A stretch of DNA of 54,719 nucleotides from an uncultured Cryomorphaceae bacterium. Its GTDB lineage: Bacteria > Bacteroidota > Bacteroidia > Flavobacteriales > Schleiferiaceae. This document shows, piece after piece, positions 8,044 through 17,439 of this stretch; position 1 is the first letter of the stretch; every line of letters begins with the position of its first letter. Made by a program: the position numbers and the translations under genes. Under the pieces are notes generated by a model that was not told the DNA's origin, made no database searches, and worked only from the letters and a program-made list of their open reading frames with translations. The stretch lies in contig CACMMX010000013.1 in NCBI GenBank assembly GCA_902614915.1, forward strand, positions 1 through 54,719, given 5' to 3'.

Positions 8044-10828
8044 GAGTCTATTTATATTTGTTTTCTTGGCTATTGGTTCTATGGCTTTTGCGCAGAGTAA
8101 GGGGATACTCAAAGGTGTCGTCATAGATAAAGTTACGGGAGAGACGCTACCAAACGCTTCTGTAAATATTGTAGGAACATACTACCAAAGTCTTACGGAT
8201 TTTTCTGGTGAATTTGAAATCAGGGATATTAAACCGGGTACCTATACCATTAAAGTGCAATTTATAGGATTTAGCCCCACTCAAATAAATGGTGTTAAGA
8301 TTAAAGGCGGTCAAAACAAACCGATAAAAGTGACTATGGTTGAGCAAAATGAAATGCTCAATACGGTTACGGTTGTAGGTCGCAAAAATCAAGTTGATCT
8401 TGAACAAGCATCCTCTGCCATTACCTTTTCATCTGAAGAGATAAATTCATTGGTAGCTAAAGGAGTAGAAGATATTGTGGCCCAGCAGGCGGGTGTTCAA
8501 AAGACTACAGACGGTATTCAAATTCGAGGTGCTCGCGTATATGAAACTGAATATTTGGTAGATGGTATTTCCGCGCAAGATCCACTTGCAGGAACAGGTG
8601 GTGGTGTAAGCGTATCTTCTTCCTCTCTGTCATCAATCGATCTGATGACCGGGGGCGCAAGTGCAGAATATGGGGGAGGCTCTTCAGGAGTAGTGAACAC
8701 GACAATAAAAGAGGGTGGCAAAAAATTGCGGTGGAGTGCTGAATACAGCTCTGATAATTATACTCCGGCGAGTTTCAATACGGGCCGCGCAGAAGTCACA
8801 TTGAGTACACCAATTCCTTTTACCGGAAAAAAATTAACACTGTTTACAAGTGCGAATGTAGATATTACGGATCATTATTTTGGTGCTACCGCCTCAGAAT
8901 TGCACAGTTCATTGTTTCCTGACAATCCAATACTTTGGGCACCCCGTCAAAGCAATGATTATACGCACACGACAAAATTGACTTGGCGGTCCAAAAAAGC
9001 GGGTAAAATTAGCCTTACCAACAGTCATAGCTTAAAGGTGAATCAAAATTCTCGCACGCTTCAGATTGTAGGTTTTGATGCTCTTTTGGCACCGGGGTTT
9101 CAATACAATAGGTCGAATAATTTAGACAACGCAACTACGTATACACATCACAGTAACCTGAGCGTATTACAATGGCAAAAGCGACTTGGCGCTAAGACAG
9201 GAATTAATGTATCTGCGGGTCGCCTATTTACAAATCTAAGAGCAGATGCGAATGGTCGGCCATTTAGAGCTACAACCGTGGACCAAATTTATGATGAGGA
9301 TTATATCTATACGGGTCAAATGACACTATTCAATCCCGATGATCCGAGCGGTACCTATTATTTGATACCTGGTGATGGTTTGGTGAATAATGGAGGACTC
9401 ACTCCAATTTGGCACGACCATTATGCACAGGAATATACGCTCAAGGGCAAGTTTACTTACACCCCAAATAAGATTCATCAGGCCTCTGGGGGATGGGAAC
9501 ACGCTTTTACAGAGTACCAGTGGGTGGATGTTTTCCGACCTTGGGTGGGTGCTCCGATTGTACTCAATGACAGCACTACTACGCCTTCAATCTCCATTGG
9601 TTCGAGCAATGATATATGGAAAGTGAATCCTCAGAAAGGAGGTTTCTTTCTTCAAGATCGAATTGAATACCAAGGCATCAAGGCTACTTTGGGAATTCGC
9701 TTAAATTATTGGGCGCCGGGTGCTTTTGCTGATAATGCTGTGGAGGATGCTTCTTCTCCTGTTTTAAGTCAGGTACGTGAAGATTATATGAATTCTACCG
9801 CTGGAGTAGCTGGTTTGCGATGGAAACTTCGAATGTTGCCTCGCTTGAATGTGAGCTTTCCTGTAACTGAGAATAATGTTCTTTACTTTAATTACGGACA
9901 TAGCATGAGAACGCCACACCCAAGGTTTTTATATGCAGGACTTGATCCGGAATATCAAGATCGTTCCTTCTTATCTAATCTAGGTAATCCAAATCTGAAT
10001 CCAGAGGTTAATATCTCCTACGAAATTGGTTATAAAACCCTTCTTGGAACAAGGTTGGGTTGGACATTAAATGCTTTTAATAATAATCGATTTGATTACA
10101 TAGTCGCACGCCGAGTAATTACGACGGATGCCACGGGGCGACCGGTAACAAAAACCATGTATATTAATCAAGATTATGCCAAGGTATTGGGCGTTGAAAC
10201 ACAGTTTAATGCACGCCTAGGTGAGAGCTTTCAGACTTTTCTCAATGGAAGTTATCAGCAAGCTCGCGGTAAAAGTAATTCTGCCCGAGAAAGTGCTTTG
10301 CAGATTGCTCAAACCGGTGAGGTGCCTCTTTCTCAAGAGCAATTTTTAGCTTGGGATAGACCTTGGAAATTCAACGCCGGAATCACTTATTCAAATGATA
10401 GCAGCAGGTGGCGAGCCACATTGAGTACAAGATATTCATCCGGATATCGCTATACACCTCAAAATTTAGTTGGCTACAACGATTTGGGCCGTCCACAATT
10501 TGAAGTAGATAACACCAGGTTCCTGGAAGGACGAGGCTTGTATTGGTTTAATATGGATGCCAAAGCAAGTTATCAGTTGATTACGCTTGGAGGTGGTCGC
10601 GGAATTGCTTTAAATGCTCAGGTTACTAATTTCACGAACAGGCGAAATGCTCAGATTATAAACCCCATTACTGGTAGAGCCTATGAGTATGGGGATGATG
10701 TCCCTTTAACATGGCGCGATCCTCGTCCAGAGTTTAATGGTCCGCAGGAGAGTGGAACAGATCCTCGAAACCCCGCACGTTACAGTGCGCCGATTCAATG
10801 TATAATTGGAATTCAAATGTCATGGTAA
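8033..10828 (+). CDS. TonB-dependent outer membrane receptor with CarboxypepD_reg-like N-terminal domain
   Basis: The protein has 931 residues. After a signal peptide (1-21) comes a carboxypeptidase regulatory-like domain (about 24-100; GVVIDKVTGETLPNASV, GEFEIRDIKPGTYTIKV). Then follow the plug (about 125-240; IQIRGARVYETEYLVDG and AEYGGGSSGVVN) and a C-terminal 22-strand-type barrel ending in an aromatic residue (GIQMSW). Such receptors import large or scarce ligands using TonB energy. No SusD homologue is encoded next to it, so it is not a standard polysaccharide utilisation pair. Its neighbours are a lipoprotein upstream and a PorV/PorQ-like barrel downstream, both overlapping it, so the partners here are non-classical. 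The substrate cannot be read from sequence. Confidence 0.9.
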   Translation: MNFRSLFIFVFLAIGSMAFAQSKGILKGVVIDKVTGETLPNASVNIVGTYYQSLTDFSGEFEIRDIKPGTYTIKVQFIGFSPTQINGVKIKGGQNKPIKVTMVEQNEMLNTVTVVGRKNQVDLEQASSAITFSSEEINSLVAKGVEDIVAQQAGVQKTTDGIQIRGARVYETEYLVDGISAQDPLAGTGGGVSVSSSSLSSIDLMTGGASAEYGGGSSGVVNTTIKEGGKKLRWSAEYSSDNYTPASFNTGRAEVTLSTPIPFTGKKLTLFTSANVDITDHYFGATASELHSSLFPDNPILWAPRQSNDYTHTTKLTWRSKKAGKISLTNSHSLKVNQNSRTLQIVGFDALLAPGFQYNRSNNLDNATTYTHHSNLSVLQWQKRLGAKTGINVSAGRLFTNLRADANGRPFRATTVDQIYDEDYIYTGQMTLFNPDDPSGTYYLIPGDGLVNNGGLTPIWHDHYAQEYTLKGKFTYTPNKIHQASGGWEHAFTEYQWVDVFRPWVGAPIVLNDSTTTPSISIGSSNDIWKVNPQKGGFFLQDRIEYQGIKATLGIRLNYWAPGAFADNAVEDASSPVLSQVREDYMNSTAGVAGLRWKLRMLPRLNVSFPVTENNVLYFNYGHSMRTPHPRFLYAGLDPEYQDRSFLSNLGNPNLNPEVNISYEIGYKTLLGTRLGWTLNAFNNNRFDYIVARRVITTDATGRPVTKTMYINQDYAKVLGVETQFNARLGESFQTFLNGSYQQARGKSNSARESALQIAQTGEVPLSQEQFLAWDRPWKFNAGITYSNDSSRWRATLSTRYSSGYRYTPQNLVGYNDLGRPQFEVDNTRFLEGRGLYWFNMDAKASYQLITLGGGRGIALNAQVTNFTNRRNAQIINPITGRAYEYGDDVPLTWRDPRPEFNGPQESGTDPRNPARYSAPIQCIIGIQMSW

Positions 10829-11817
10829 AGCGTATTCTACTTTTCATGGCAGTTGCCATTGTTCCAGTTTGTCACGGTCAGATTCTTCCTAATTATGGAG
10901 AAGAACGAGCAGGATTAAGCTCATTTACCTATTTGAAAAACCCAGTAGATCCATGGAGTGCTGGCTTGGCGGGGACAGCGTTAGCGAATACATCGTCCTA
11001 CGGCTTGGCCACTAATCCGGCATTGCTTTCTGCGGGTTCTCAACAAGGGGTGTTTTCAGGTTCACGAATGTTGGGCGCTTCCATTGGACATAATTTTTTC
11101 AGCATTGCCAAAGCAAGAAATCCAAATCAAGTGGTAGGTATTTCCTTGAATTCTCTTACGTCAGGAGGTATTGTGGAGCGCACGGTTTGGCGGCCTGACG
11201 GAACAGGTAGAATTGTTAATGGCGCACTGCATTGTGTTGGAGTAGGTGTGAGCCAACGTTTCTCCGATTATTTCAATGCTGGTGTACAATTGAAATATGG
11301 CCAAGAACAATTAGGCTCATTTACAGCACATTCAGTGGCGCTAGATTTAGGTTTTCATTACGAATTGGATTACCGTGAGTTGAGTTTTGCTGCGGCTATT
11401 TTAAACTTTGGGCCGTCTACTTCTGTAATGCAAAGCGGTACACTTCCAACAACGGTGAATACAGATACTACTGCATCTTCAGTAGCTGCGCCTCCTCAGG
11501 TCTTTGCAATGGGTATGCGATTGAATGCCATAGACAAGGGCGAACACAAAGTGTATACGTCTTTCCAATTGAATCATCCAAGCGACAATAATGAAAATTA
11601 TAGTATTGCAGCGGAATACTGGTACAAGGAAATTATAGAACTTCAATTGGGATATAGAATGGTAAGCCGTTGGGGGGCTCCTAGTTTTGGATTTTCAACG
11701 AAAACTCATTTGGGCGGGTGGCCAATGAAAATAGGTGTAAGCGCCATTCCTTCACCCGCAGGGAATTACCAAACGGTAATAGGTTTGACTTTAACCCCAT
11801 TAAACTGGTTATTATGA
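10822..11817 (+). CDS. PorV/PorQ-like outer membrane barrel protein
   Basis: The protein has 331 residues from the ATG at 10822. The frame extends 24 bases further upstream, but the signal peptide (MVKRILLFMAVAIVPVCHG) begins here. The mature N-terminus has the hallmark of the PorV/PorQ group (WSAGLAGTALANTS, then TNPALLS at about residues 50-56), followed by amphipathic strands typical of an FadL-like barrel. PorV shuttles T9SS cargo, but the family also contains members of unknown role. Its place between a TonB receptor and a lipoprotein suggests a dedicated role for this locus rather than the housekeeping PorV. It overlaps the receptor gene by 7 bases and the next gene by 4 (ATGA). Confidence 0.65.
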   Translation: MVKRILLFMAVAIVPVCHGQILPNYGEERAGLSSFTYLKNPVDPWSAGLAGTALANTSSYGLATNPALLSAGSQQGVFSGSRMLGASIGHNFFSIAKARNPNQVVGISLNSLTSGGIVERTVWRPDGTGRIVNGALHCVGVGVSQRFSDYFNAGVQLKYGQEQLGSFTAHSVALDLGFHYELDYRELSFAAAILNFGPSTSVMQSGTLPTTVNTDTTASSVAAPPQVFAMGMRLNAIDKGEHKVYTSFQLNHPSDNNENYSIAAEYWYKEIIELQLGYRMVSRWGAPSFGFSTKTHLGGWPMKIGVSAIPSPAGNYQTVIGLTLTPLNWLL

Positions 11818-12986
11818 GAAAATTAATTATTGTTTCGGTAGTGGCAATGACCATTGTTTCATGTGAAAATTACTGGGGAAAGAAAACCAATCTTGGATTC
11901 ATTGATATACCAAATTATGAGGTTCGAGAGATTGCCTATGTACCTGTAGAACCCAAGTTGTATGATGCCTCTCACCCCGTTGACATTTTTATTGGATACG
12001 ATGAATTCATTTATGTTGTGGATAGTGCAACTTCTGAAATCGCACGATACGATATGGCCTTTCAACCACAAGGTAGGTTATATATACCAGGAATTACCAA
12101 AGTGGTACAGGACAGAACATTTAACTTATTAGCTATAGGAACTTCGGACACCATAGTTAATGGTGTGGATTATGACTTGACTACTATTTACCGCATTGAT
12201 TTTGAATCAAGTGGTATTTTAGACTTTAGTTTTGCCGCGATTGAAAAAGTTGCTGTACATCCTTTTTATTTCAAAAATTCATTTTCCTCTTCGGATGCCT
12301 TTGTAAGATTTACAGATATTGCAGTGCAAGGAGGAGTCTCAGGAGAATTGAACAATAGGTACTACGTGAGTAGAACGGGTGATAACCTAAATAATGCTGG
12401 TTTTGGACCAGATAATGCTGTTTTGACCTTTTCAAATTCAGATGAATTTGTCTCAGGAATCCCAGTCACTGCTGCTGGTGCGGTCTACAGTGATTATTTT
12501 AAAGCACCTAAAGCATTAGCAAGCTTTACACAACCACCGCAAATTGCTGCGAGACCTTCACAAGATTTTTGGATTATCAATGATGATGAAGACCAGGCTA
12601 TTCAGGTACAACATATTCAGTTTGAAGAAGGGCCCTTTGGAGCAATATATCAGCCAATATTTTATTCGACCACTGATCCCAATACTACAGGGTATTTACA
12701 AACTGCAAATAGATTTAATTCGCCTTCAGATATTGCTTTTGCCGGTGACGCTAGTGGATTTGTCTTCATAGCAGATGCTGGTGTTGATTCTGTTTACCAA
12801 TTTACATCTACCGGATTAGAAGGTGTCCCTCCCCCTCCTGCAAGTACAGCAGACTTAAATGCGATTTCTACTATAGGGGGGTTTAGTGACCTAAGGGCGG
12901 TGGCCTATAACGATAGAATACTCTATGTAGCAGATGCTCAGAATGGTACAATATCCCGATTTAAACTGACCTTGGATTTTGAATAG
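11814..12986 (+). CDS. Beta-propeller (NHL-like) lipoprotein
   Basis: The protein has 390 residues from the ATG at 11814. The frame is open from 11718, but the ATGA overlap with the upstream stop and the lipobox (MTIVSC, Cys at residue 13) fix this start. Repeated blade-like strands are visible (FIYVVDSATSEIARYD, FVFIADAGVDSVYQF, ILYVADAQNGTISRF), as in NHL or SMP-30-type propellers. Such proteins bind ligands or partners, and no catalytic motif is obvious. It is the last gene of the packed run that starts at 1056 and probably sits on the outer membrane with the receptor. Confidence 0.65.
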   Translation: MRKLIIVSVVAMTIVSCENYWGKKTNLGFIDIPNYEVREIAYVPVEPKLYDASHPVDIFIGYDEFIYVVDSATSEIARYDMAFQPQGRLYIPGITKVVQDRTFNLLAIGTSDTIVNGVDYDLTTIYRIDFESSGILDFSFAAIEKVAVHPFYFKNSFSSSDAFVRFTDIAVQGGVSGELNNRYYVSRTGDNLNNAGFGPDNAVLTFSNSDEFVSGIPVTAAGAVYSDYFKAPKALASFTQPPQIAARPSQDFWIINDDEDQAIQVQHIQFEEGPFGAIYQPIFYSTTDPNTTGYLQTANRFNSPSDIAFAGDASGFVFIADAGVDSVYQFTSTGLEGVPPPPASTADLNAISTIGGFSDLRAVAYNDRILYVADAQNGTISRFKLTLDFE

Positions 12987-13094
12987 AAAACTTGGTATAT
13001 TGATATTATTTATATAACATAACATAATCATGCTAACAGATATTATTATGTATATTTCGACTCATTTTTAAACAAATAATAATCAATCAAATAA

Positions 13095-15086
13095 ATGGAC
13101 ATGAAAAAAATCTACCTTTTACTTTGGTTCCTGCCAATTTTCAGTTTTGTTCAAGCCCAACCTTGTTCTGAGCTATTTTTCTCTGAATATGCTGAAGGCT
13201 CGTCAAACAATAAATACATTGAGATTTTTAATCCAACTGCAAGTACAGTTTCCTTAGCTGGCTATATAGTTTACACAAACGGAAATGGAGGGGCTTTTAC
13301 CAATTCATTTGTTATGACAGGGTCATTGGCTTCTGGTGATGTTTATATGATTACTACCAACCAAGCGGATCCTTCAATTCAAGCAGCTGCGGATACTTCT
13401 TTAAGCTTTCCTTCTATTGTTCACTATAATGGTGATGATGCCTTGATTCTAGTTAATGGTTCAGACACTATTGATATTATTGGTGAGCCAGGAATTGACC
13501 CAGGTCAAAGTTGGCCAGTCGGTACAGGTTCTACCAAAGAATTTACATTAGTAAGAATGGCAACTGTAGACTCTGGTTCCACAGACTGGTCCACAGGAGC
13601 TGCGGAATGGGATGTATATCCGCAGAATACCTGGACCTACATGGGCATGCATACGTCATCAAACTGTGCATCTGCTCCGCCACCCCCCCCACCTCCAACA
13701 GGCAATATTCCTACCTATGCGATATCCGACGTTACAGGAATTAATACAGGTGGTGTTGCAGATAGTTTAGGTGTAAACTGTAAACTAATAGGCACAGTGA
13801 TGGGTATTGATATGCAAGGTTCCCCAACAGCCATCCAATTTACTATACATGACGGTATTGATGGTATTGGATGCTACTCTTCTGCTTCTGCTGCTCAAGC
13901 GTACAGTGTAATGGAGGGAGATCAGGTTCGATTAATTGGGTCTATTGGTCAGTTTAATGGATTGACTCAAATATACCCTGATAGTATTGCATTTATTTCT
14001 TCTGGGAATCCACTTCCTACACCTACTGTTGTAACGCAACTTGGTGAGAATACAGAAAGTGAATTGGTAACCTTTGAGAACGCATCTTTGGTAGACGTTT
14101 CTCAATGGACTGGTTCAGGTTCTGGATTTAATGTAGATATCACAAATGGAATAGATACTATTGCCATGCGCATTGATAATGATGTTGATCTTTACTCTCA
14201 AGTACCTCCAACAAGTCCTTTTGATGTAACGGGTATTGGAGGCCAGTTTACGTTTAGCTTAGGAAGTTTCAATGGATATCAGCTTTTACCTCGTTATGCA
14301 GAAGACATTGTGCCTGCGTCAGCAGTATATGTACCAAAGCTTGTTGTTAGCGAAATTATGCCAGGTTCAAACGCAACAACATGGAATGCGGACTGGTTTG
14401 AAATCTATAATTATGGAGATACCTTGATTAACTTAGCAGGTATGTCATGGGATGACGGAGGAGGAGTTTCAGGCACTGTCGTATTTCCTTCGATCGATAT
14501 AGCTCCTGGAGAGGCCGCAGTTGTTTGGGATGATAAGGCAGCTAATGAAGATAGTTTATTGGTTAGCTGGAAACTCTACCCGGGCTCAGTTCAAGTTATT
14601 TCATCAGATGAAATGACAGGTTCGTTCCCCTCTCTGGGTCAAAATGGCGACGGTGTTTACTTGTTTGATGTCAATGGTATTGAATTCAGTAATAGTGTTT
14701 ATCCGCCTGCTAGTGCAGGCATTTCGGTTGAATTTGATACTACTGGCGCTTTATTAGGTAGTGCGGTGGATGGTGTAAACGGTGCGTACACTTCATTAAA
14801 TGGAGATGTAGGGTCTCCAGGTAATTTAACGCCAAATGCCAATGCTGGTGAATTCACGTTAAATGGTCGTATGTATCCTAATCCCAACACAGGTGTCTTT
14901 AAGATTGAAATGAACATTAAAGACAATTACACCGTACAGGTAATGGACGTCCGTGGTGCTATTCTATCGAAAATAACATTAGAAGGGAATACACTTCCCA
15001 TTGAAATTAACGCGAATCCTGGTATTTACTTAGTACGCATTTCTTCTGCTGAAGGAACAGTAACTCAAAGAGTTCAAATCTTATAA
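13095..15086 (+). CDS. T9SS-secreted protein: lamin-tail, OB-fold-like and second lamin-tail domain
   Basis: The protein has 663 residues, with ATG at 13095 or 13101 (MKKIYLL). After the signal peptide (to QAQ at 22) comes a lamin-tail domain (about 24-185; FFSEYAEGSSNNKYIEIFN, a classic LTD opening). Next are a seven-proline linker near residue 200, an OB-fold-like region (about 205-410) and a second LTD (about 415-570; KLVVSEIMPG, WFEIYNYGD). A sorting domain (YPNPNTG to RVQIL) closes it. LTD plus OB domains are common in bacterial extracellular nucleases, but no nuclease core is seen. The proline linker is encoded by an eight-C run (13683-13690). The gene has its own 108-bp upstream region and is not overlapped with the preceding run. 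Confidence 0.75.
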   Translation: MDMKKIYLLLWFLPIFSFVQAQPCSELFFSEYAEGSSNNKYIEIFNPTASTVSLAGYIVYTNGNGGAFTNSFVMTGSLASGDVYMITTNQADPSIQAAADTSLSFPSIVHYNGDDALILVNGSDTIDIIGEPGIDPGQSWPVGTGSTKEFTLVRMATVDSGSTDWSTGAAEWDVYPQNTWTYMGMHTSSNCASAPPPPPPPTGNIPTYAISDVTGINTGGVADSLGVNCKLIGTVMGIDMQGSPTAIQFTIHDGIDGIGCYSSASAAQAYSVMEGDQVRLIGSIGQFNGLTQIYPDSIAFISSGNPLPTPTVVTQLGENTESELVTFENASLVDVSQWTGSGSGFNVDITNGIDTIAMRIDNDVDLYSQVPPTSPFDVTGIGGQFTFSLGSFNGYQLLPRYAEDIVPASAVYVPKLVVSEIMPGSNATTWNADWFEIYNYGDTLINLAGMSWDDGGGVSGTVVFPSIDIAPGEAAVVWDDKAANEDSLLVSWKLYPGSVQVISSDEMTGSFPSLGQNGDGVYLFDVNGIEFSNSVYPPASAGISVEFDTTGALLGSAVDGVNGAYTSLNGDVGSPGNLTPNANAGEFTLNGRMYPNPNTGVFKIEMNIKDNYTVQVMDVRGAILSKITLEGNTLPIEINANPGIYLVRISSAEGTVTQRVQIL

Positions 15087-15108
15087 TCCCAAACAATACA
15101 AGGGTTAT

Positions 15109-15144
15109 AAAAGCTGCAGCCGAAAAGGCTGTGGCTTTTCTTTT
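15109..15144 (+). terminator. Terminator after the lamin-tail protein
   Basis: A 13-bp stem (15109-15121 with 15127-15139, two G-T wobble pairs) closes a five-base loop and is followed by C and TTTT. It lies between convergent genes. Because the left arm begins with A residues it could also serve the minus strand. Confidence 0.75.
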
Positions 15145-15173
15145 GATAAGTTTTAGTTAGACGCCTATTTCAT

Positions 15174-16019
15174 TTATCGAATCATCTGCTCACTTATGGC
15201 TGCTCGTAACGCTTTCGTGAATGTTTCAGCCCCATTTAGATTCAAATGATCGGCATTGTAATAATTGCTATCAGGCAGTTCAATGTTAAGTGAGATTACG
15301 TCCAGTTTTGCAGTGATGGCGTTGAACACTTGTAGGACTTGATTGGGAATAGCCGATTTGTATTCTGGTAGAAGCGGTGCAATTACCACTAAAAAAGCTA
15401 TCCGCTCTGTTTCACACTTATTTTTTATAGTCTCAATAGCTAATTTAGACGACTCAGAGATTGCAGGATATTTGGGATTAAAATGTCTGTTTAATGTTTT
15501 TTGTATGTCATTTCTTTTCTCTTGAATGGGTTTAGGTTTGAATTTTCCGATAAAAGCTGGTCTACCTGATGGTTTGGGCAGAAGTTGTTGTCTATAAGAA
15601 TTCACTTGTGCAGTTAACGGGTCTGTATACTGTGTCCAAAAAGACTCTGGGAATAAGGGGTAGTATCGCTTTGCCATTTCTGAAGACCACTGTTTGTTCG
15701 AAAATTTAAAATCGTTATACCCTGCAAAATTATTTGGGCTAAGCACTAATAATATGGTATCTGGATGCAGCTTTTTTGTAATCCATTCCAACTTCTTTGA
15801 GGTAGCAAGTAATGGTTCTGCAGTATGGGCAAAGTTCGATGCGTTGAGGATTTGAGGGTGAATATCCGTGGCTGCGTGGCTATCGCCTAAAATAATTGTA
15901 CCTCCTTGGTGTTGAGCTATGAAGCATTGGGTACGCCAATAATTGAAGGTAACCAAAAGCCCAACTGTTAGGGCAAGTAGCAGGGAAACCATTGAAAACC
16001 TGATAATGAACTGACGCAT
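15174..16019 (-). CDS. SGNH-hydrolase-like membrane-anchored partner of the MBOAT acyltransferase
   Basis: The protein has 281 residues from the ATG at 16019; the longer frame would run into the upstream gene. One N-terminal transmembrane segment (about 5-27) anchors a periplasmic domain. GDSH at 45-48 provides a candidate nucleophile serine, and D257/H258 in ADHLNLNG provides the other two catalytic residues. This spacing matches the AlgX/AlgJ or DltD-like proteins that complete O-acetylation of exported glycans. Its start lies one base after the MBOAT stop. Overall similarity to named families is low, so the fold is inferred from these motifs. Confidence 0.6.
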   Translation of the reverse strand: MRQFIIRFSMVSLLLALTVGLLVTFNYWRTQCFIAQHQGGTIILGDSHAATDIHPQILNASNFAHTAEPLLATSKKLEWITKKLHPDTILLVLSPNNFAGYNDFKFSNKQWSSEMAKRYYPLFPESFWTQYTDPLTAQVNSYRQQLLPKPSGRPAFIGKFKPKPIQEKRNDIQKTLNRHFNPKYPAISESSKLAIETIKNKCETERIAFLVVIAPLLPEYKSAIPNQVLQVFNAITAKLDVISLNIELPDSNYYNADHLNLNGAETFTKALRAAISEQMIR

Positions 16020-16020
16020 A

Positions 16021-17439
16021 CTAGAATTGGAAATAAATGAAGCTCTGTTGTTCCCCACTGTAGAGTAAAATTAAATAAGCGAGGCACATATATAGAGTCA
16101 GCCTCAATAAAGTGGATTTTGAAAGTACGCCTTCACTTAGCGTATTCAGAGCAAAATCGTGCTTGCGTCCAATCCAGTCACCAATGAATAACAGTGCCAC
16201 ACATGCAATTAGAGTTGGTTTAATGGAAAGCGATTTTCCTTCATTCCAGAGGGCGATATTCTGTAAATAGTCAATAGCATGCGAAAGAGAATCTGCACGG
16301 AAAAATATCCAAGCGATTGTCGTAATTGAAAAAGTAAGAAGTATTCTATGCAGGTCTTTGATTTCTGGGTTATTTAAATTATTTCTGTTTTGTTTGGCAA
16401 GAAGAAGTGGGAGAAACAGTAGCGCGTTTATAAGGCCCCAAGTGATGAAAGTCCAATTGGAGCCGTGCCAAAAACCTGAGACTATAAATATGGCAAAGGT
16501 ATTTCTGATTTTAAGTAAAGTAGCGCCGCGAGAGCCTCCAAGGGGGATATAGAGATAATCTCTAAACCAAGTGCTCAACGAAATATGCCATCGGCGCCAA
16601 AATTCAGCAATATCACGGGAAAAGTAGGGCGTTCTGAAATTTTGCATTAAATCGATTCCAAAAAGCTTAGAAATACCAATGGCAATGTCTGAGTATCCAG
16701 AAAAATCGCAATATATCTGTATTGAGAATAATAAGGCTCCTGCAATTAAAGCAATGGCACTATATCCGTTAGGGTCACCAAAAGCTTGATCCACCAAAGG
16801 GGCTACTGCATCTGCTATCACAACCTTTTTAAAAAACCCCCAAAGCCCTTGGCGCATACCATCAACGGCTTTCTGATAGTCAAAATACCTGCTTTTAGAT
16901 ATTTGTGGAAGAAGGTTTGATGCCCTTTCTATGGGACCTGCAACAAGTTGCGGGAAGTAGCCAACAAAAGCAGCAAAGGCAATGAAGTCTTTAGTAGGCC
17001 CAAGTTTGTTCCGGTAGATATCAATGGTGTAGGACATCGTTTGAAAGGTATAGAAAGAGATACCGACAGGCAAGGCTATATTTAGAAGGGTAGGATTAGT
17101 GGAGAAGCCAATGATATTAGCCATCTCCATGAAATTCTCCATGAAGAAATTGTAGTATTTGAATATACCAAGAAGACCTAGATTAAAAAACATACTTGCA
17201 GTCAGCAAGAGCTTTCGCTTCAAGGTATTCGTTGCAATTGCTAAGTTTTGGCCAAGTAAATAATCGACCGCAGTGGATGCTAAAATGAGGCTCAAGAATC
17301 TTACGTCCCACCAACCGTAGAAAATGTAGGAGGCTGCAAGGAGCATTATATTTTGAGAGCGCAATGAATTACTCAGCGCCCAGTATAAAGCAAATACAAT
17401 AGGTAAAAAGACAGCGAAAGACAGCGAATTGAACAGCAT
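16021..17439 (-). CDS. MBOAT-family membrane O-acyltransferase (AlgI-like)
   Basis: A 472-residue polytopic membrane protein. It has the AlgI-type hallmarks: FPQLVAGPIER (162-172), FSGYSDIAIG (246-255), WRRWHISLS with H285, and SGFWHGSNWTF with the conserved H325. It moves an acyl group, usually acetyl, across the inner membrane for transfer to a surface polymer. The SGNH-like protein immediately downstream is the expected periplasmic partner. The gene overlaps the upstream glycosyltransferase by one base. The acceptor is most likely the glycan made by this locus; that is inference. Confidence 0.9.
   Translation of the reverse strand: MLFNSLSFAVFLPIVFALYWALSNSLRSQNIMLLAASYIFYGWWDVRFLSLILASTAVDYLLGQNLAIATNTLKRKLLLTASMFFNLGLLGIFKYYNFFMENFMEMANIIGFSTNPTLLNIALPVGISFYTFQTMSYTIDIYRNKLGPTKDFIAFAAFVGYFPQLVAGPIERASNLLPQISKSRYFDYQKAVDGMRQGLWGFFKKVVIADAVAPLVDQAFGDPNGYSAIALIAGALLFSIQIYCDFSGYSDIAIGISKLFGIDLMQNFRTPYFSRDIAEFWRRWHISLSTWFRDYLYIPLGGSRGATLLKIRNTFAIFIVSGFWHGSNWTFITWGLINALLFLPLLLAKQNRNNLNNPEIKDLHRILLTFSITTIAWIFFRADSLSHAIDYLQNIALWNEGKSLSIKPTLIACVALLFIGDWIGRKHDFALNTLSEGVLSKSTLLRLTLYMCLAYLILLYSGEQQSFIYFQF

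Noticed and set aside
11718-11813. N-terminal extension of the propeller lipoprotein
   Set aside because: The extra 32 residues overlap the PorV-like gene; the ATG at 11814 gives a correct lipobox and an ATGA overlap.
15343-15525. 60-codon plus-strand frame inside the SGNH-like gene
   Set aside because: Antisense shadow of a gene with clear motifs and operon position; no signal or homology of its own.
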